Shown: piece by piece, positions 6,186-7,463 of the stretch
Layout of the letters: each line of letters starts with the position of its first letter
Numbering within the stretch: the first letter of the stretch is position 1
Source: Actinomycetota bacterium
Lineage (GTDB): Bacteria; Actinomycetota; Actinomycetes; Nanopelagicales; Nanopelagicaceae
Assembly (NCBI GenBank): GCA_009698295.1
Contig: WLQO01000056.1
Coordinates: 1 to 7,463 of the forward strand
Reading direction: 5' to 3'
Length of the DNA stretch: 7,463 nucleotides
Notes under the pieces: generated by a model
The model's input: the letters and a program-made list of their open reading frames with translations, nothing else
What the model was told of the DNA's origin: nothing
The model's database searches: none
Translations under genes and position numbers: made by a program

Positions 6186-6793
6186 TGAGTCTCGATACAC
6201 ATGCAAACCCACATCACGAACACCCAGATGTTGTCGGTAGTCGCAATCGTTTAGGTGTAATCCTTATTCTGGTTGCCGATATTGCCTTCGCACTAAGCAT
6301 CCTCTTTGTATATTTCTACTTAAAGGGTCAGAACGTTAATGACATGTGGCTTCCAAAAGCTACAGAAGATACTCCCGCAATAACTCCACTTTCTAGTTTG
6401 AGTTCTTGGTATGTAACCGCAATCGCTGCCTTTGGGTTGCTCGCACATCAATTTGGTTTACGTGGTGTTCGCGCTGCTAACCAAACACAGTTAAAGCTGG
6501 GTGGACTCGTAGCCCTAGTTGCTGCACTTGTAGCGACGGTTTATCAAAATATGCAGATTGCCAATGCGCCATTTACTTTCTATTCCGGCGCCTATGCCTC
6601 TTGTTATTACTTGATAACAATTTTAAATATGGTGCACTTAATCCTGACGGTATTCATCGCCTTCGGCAATTGGAACCGTTCAAGACTCGGTATCTATGCT
6701 CACGATCATTGGCATGTAGATATCGTCAATATTTGGTGGATTTGGATGACTGTGTCATCATTGCTCGGTGCATTCGCCCTCTCATTCGCCTAA
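6185..6793 (+). CDS. coxC: cytochrome c oxidase subunit III
   Basis: A 202-residue membrane protein with five predicted helices (about 23-46, 72-92, 104-121, 137-160 and 178-201), the usual size of the short five-helix subunit III. The C-terminal HDHWHVDIVNIWWIWM (173-188) matches the conserved final helix, and the N-terminal tail is His-rich (HANPHHEHP). Subunit III carries no redox centre and stabilises the core and proton uptake through the D channel. In helix 1 it has LILVADIAF where many homologues have a Ser-Glu pair, a modest divergence that fits the divergent subunit I. GGAAGGAG at 6171-6178 lies six bases before the ATG, which overlaps the coxA stop (TAATG). The end overlaps the next gene by 26 bases. 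No subunit IV gene is seen directly after it. Confidence 0.9.
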   Translation: MSLDTHANPHHEHPDVVGSRNRLGVILILVADIAFALSILFVYFYLKGQNVNDMWLPKATEDTPAITPLSSLSSWYVTAIAAFGLLAHQFGLRGVRAANQTQLKLGGLVALVAALVATVYQNMQIANAPFTFYSGAYASCYYLITILNMVHLILTVFIAFGNWNRSRLGIYAHDHWHVDIVNIWWIWMTVSSLLGAFALSFA

Positions 6794-7463
6794 AAATAGT
6801 TGGGTAGTTCTTTACCTAGCTCTTGGTGTTGTTTGGGGATGCTCCTTTATCTTCATCAAACTTGGCCTTGATTTTCTGACGCCATTTGGAGTCGCCTTTG
6901 GCAGGTGCGCACTCGGTGCTGCGACGTTATTAGCTTGGGCAAGGTATAAGAAAATCCCACTTCCAAAATCTGGAAAATTATGGGCACATCTGTGGGTGGT
7001 ATCTCTCCTATTAAATGTGATCCCTGGTGTGCTCTTTGCTTTAGCCGAAACTGAAGTGACTTCAATTTTGGCTGGAATAATTAATGCGGTAACTCCACTG
7101 ATGACGCTCATTGCAATTATGTTGGTTACAAGAGATGAGAAACCGAAGTTTTATCAGGTAATAGGTATTTTGATTGGCTTTATCGGAGTCTTAACCGTGC
7201 TTGGCGCGTGGAAAGGCATGGGAGAAAATCCGCTTTGGGCGGTATTGGTTTTACTCGCTGCTGTGACTTGCTACGGATTCTCTTTTCCGTACTCTCGTCG
7301 CTTTGTCTTGCCTCACAAATTACAACCAGAATCTATCGCCGCAGCTCAGGTAACAACTGGTGCGATCACGCTCTTACCTTTCTATCTTTTTGATGGAATC
7401 GCAAGAGATTATTACCGGCCTGGCCCAGTTTTTGCGATGTTGGCACTAGGCATATTCGGTAGC
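6768..7463 (+). CDS. EamA (DMT) family transporter, 3' end outside the window
   Basis: The frame is open from a stop at 6747 to the window end and gives 232 residues from the GTG at 6768; full-length members are about 300. The start of helix 1 (LYLALGVVWGCSFIFIKLGL) is a classic EamA opening, followed by TPFGVAFGRCALGA and the NVIPGVLFALAET and AGIINAVTPL segments. A repeat of the fold begins near WAVLVLLAAVTCYGFSFPYSRR, so the first EamA domain is complete and the second is partial. These proteins export or import small metabolites across the cell membrane; the substrate cannot be predicted. GTG is the only common start codon in frame before helix 1. It lies inside coxC and lacks a clear ribosome site, so translation probably depends on coupling to coxC. 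A role in respiration is not implied by the family. Confidence 0.85.
   Translation, partial: MHSPSHSPKNSWVVLYLALGVVWGCSFIFIKLGLDFLTPFGVAFGRCALGAATLLAWARYKKIPLPKSGKLWAHLWVVSLLLNVIPGVLFALAETEVTSILAGIINAVTPLMTLIAIMLVTRDEKPKFYQVIGILIGFIGVLTVLGAWKGMGENPLWAVLVLLAAVTCYGFSFPYSRRFVLPHKLQPESIAAAQVTTGAITLLPFYLFDGIARDYYRPGPVFAMLALGIFGS

Noticed and set aside
1..7463. CRISPR arrays, insertion sequences or phage genes
   Set aside because: No repeated spacer-like units, transposase-like proteins, terminal inverted repeats or phage motifs were seen.

Overview
The window is about 7.5 kb of gene-dense, moderately AT-rich bacterial DNA. It is dominated by a heme-copper (cytochrome c type) oxidase operon and its assembly gene. 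Compact spacing, TAATG stop/start overlaps, a tRNA-Lys without an encoded CCA and the protein sequences together suggest a streamlined, low-GC actinobacterium, for example the freshwater acI/Nanopelagicales type. That placement is an inference from sequence style and was not tested by a search.

Layout: (1) Positions 1-134 hold the C-terminal end of a CitE/HpcH-like lyase on the + strand. It meets a convergent CaiB/BaiF family CoA-transferase (131-1249, - strand), and the two stop codons overlap in the four bases TTAA. (2) A tRNA-Lys(UUU) lies on the + strand at 1424-1496. (3) A minus-strand pair follows: a CtaG-type oxidase assembly membrane protein (1802-2572) and a small two-helix membrane protein (1513-1809), translationally coupled to it through an overlapping GTG start. 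(4) A 145-bp divergent intergenic region (2573-2717) carries an AT-rich 10-bp inverted repeat and a 7-bp hairpin followed by a U-rich tract, just before a very strong ribosome binding site. (5) The plus-strand oxidase operon follows: a membrane-anchored cupredoxin-like protein (2718-3509), CuA subunit II (3520-4332), subunit I (4332-6185) and subunit III (6185-6793). (6) An EamA-family transporter overlaps the end of subunit III and runs off the window.

How the genes fit together: subunits I-III form the catalytic core that reduces O2. Subunit II takes electrons at CuA and passes them to heme a and the heme a3/CuB site in subunit I. CtaG is the expected CuB assembly factor and is transcribed divergently. 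The cupredoxin-like protein is the first gene of the operon and is a candidate for electron donor, extra subunit or copper-handling factor. No cytochrome c gene and no cytochrome bc1 (qcr) genes follow subunit III in this window, unlike many actinobacterial loci.

The most interesting feature is the oxidase itself. Subunit I keeps all heme and CuB ligands, the cross-linking Tyr, the helix VI Glu and the D-channel residues. However, it has Leu at the K-channel lysine position, Gly at the Mg-site Asp position, and an extra ~105-residue N-terminal region with two predicted membrane helices. Together with the unusual Cys-x3-Cys cupredoxin, this looks like a divergent A-type oxidase branch.
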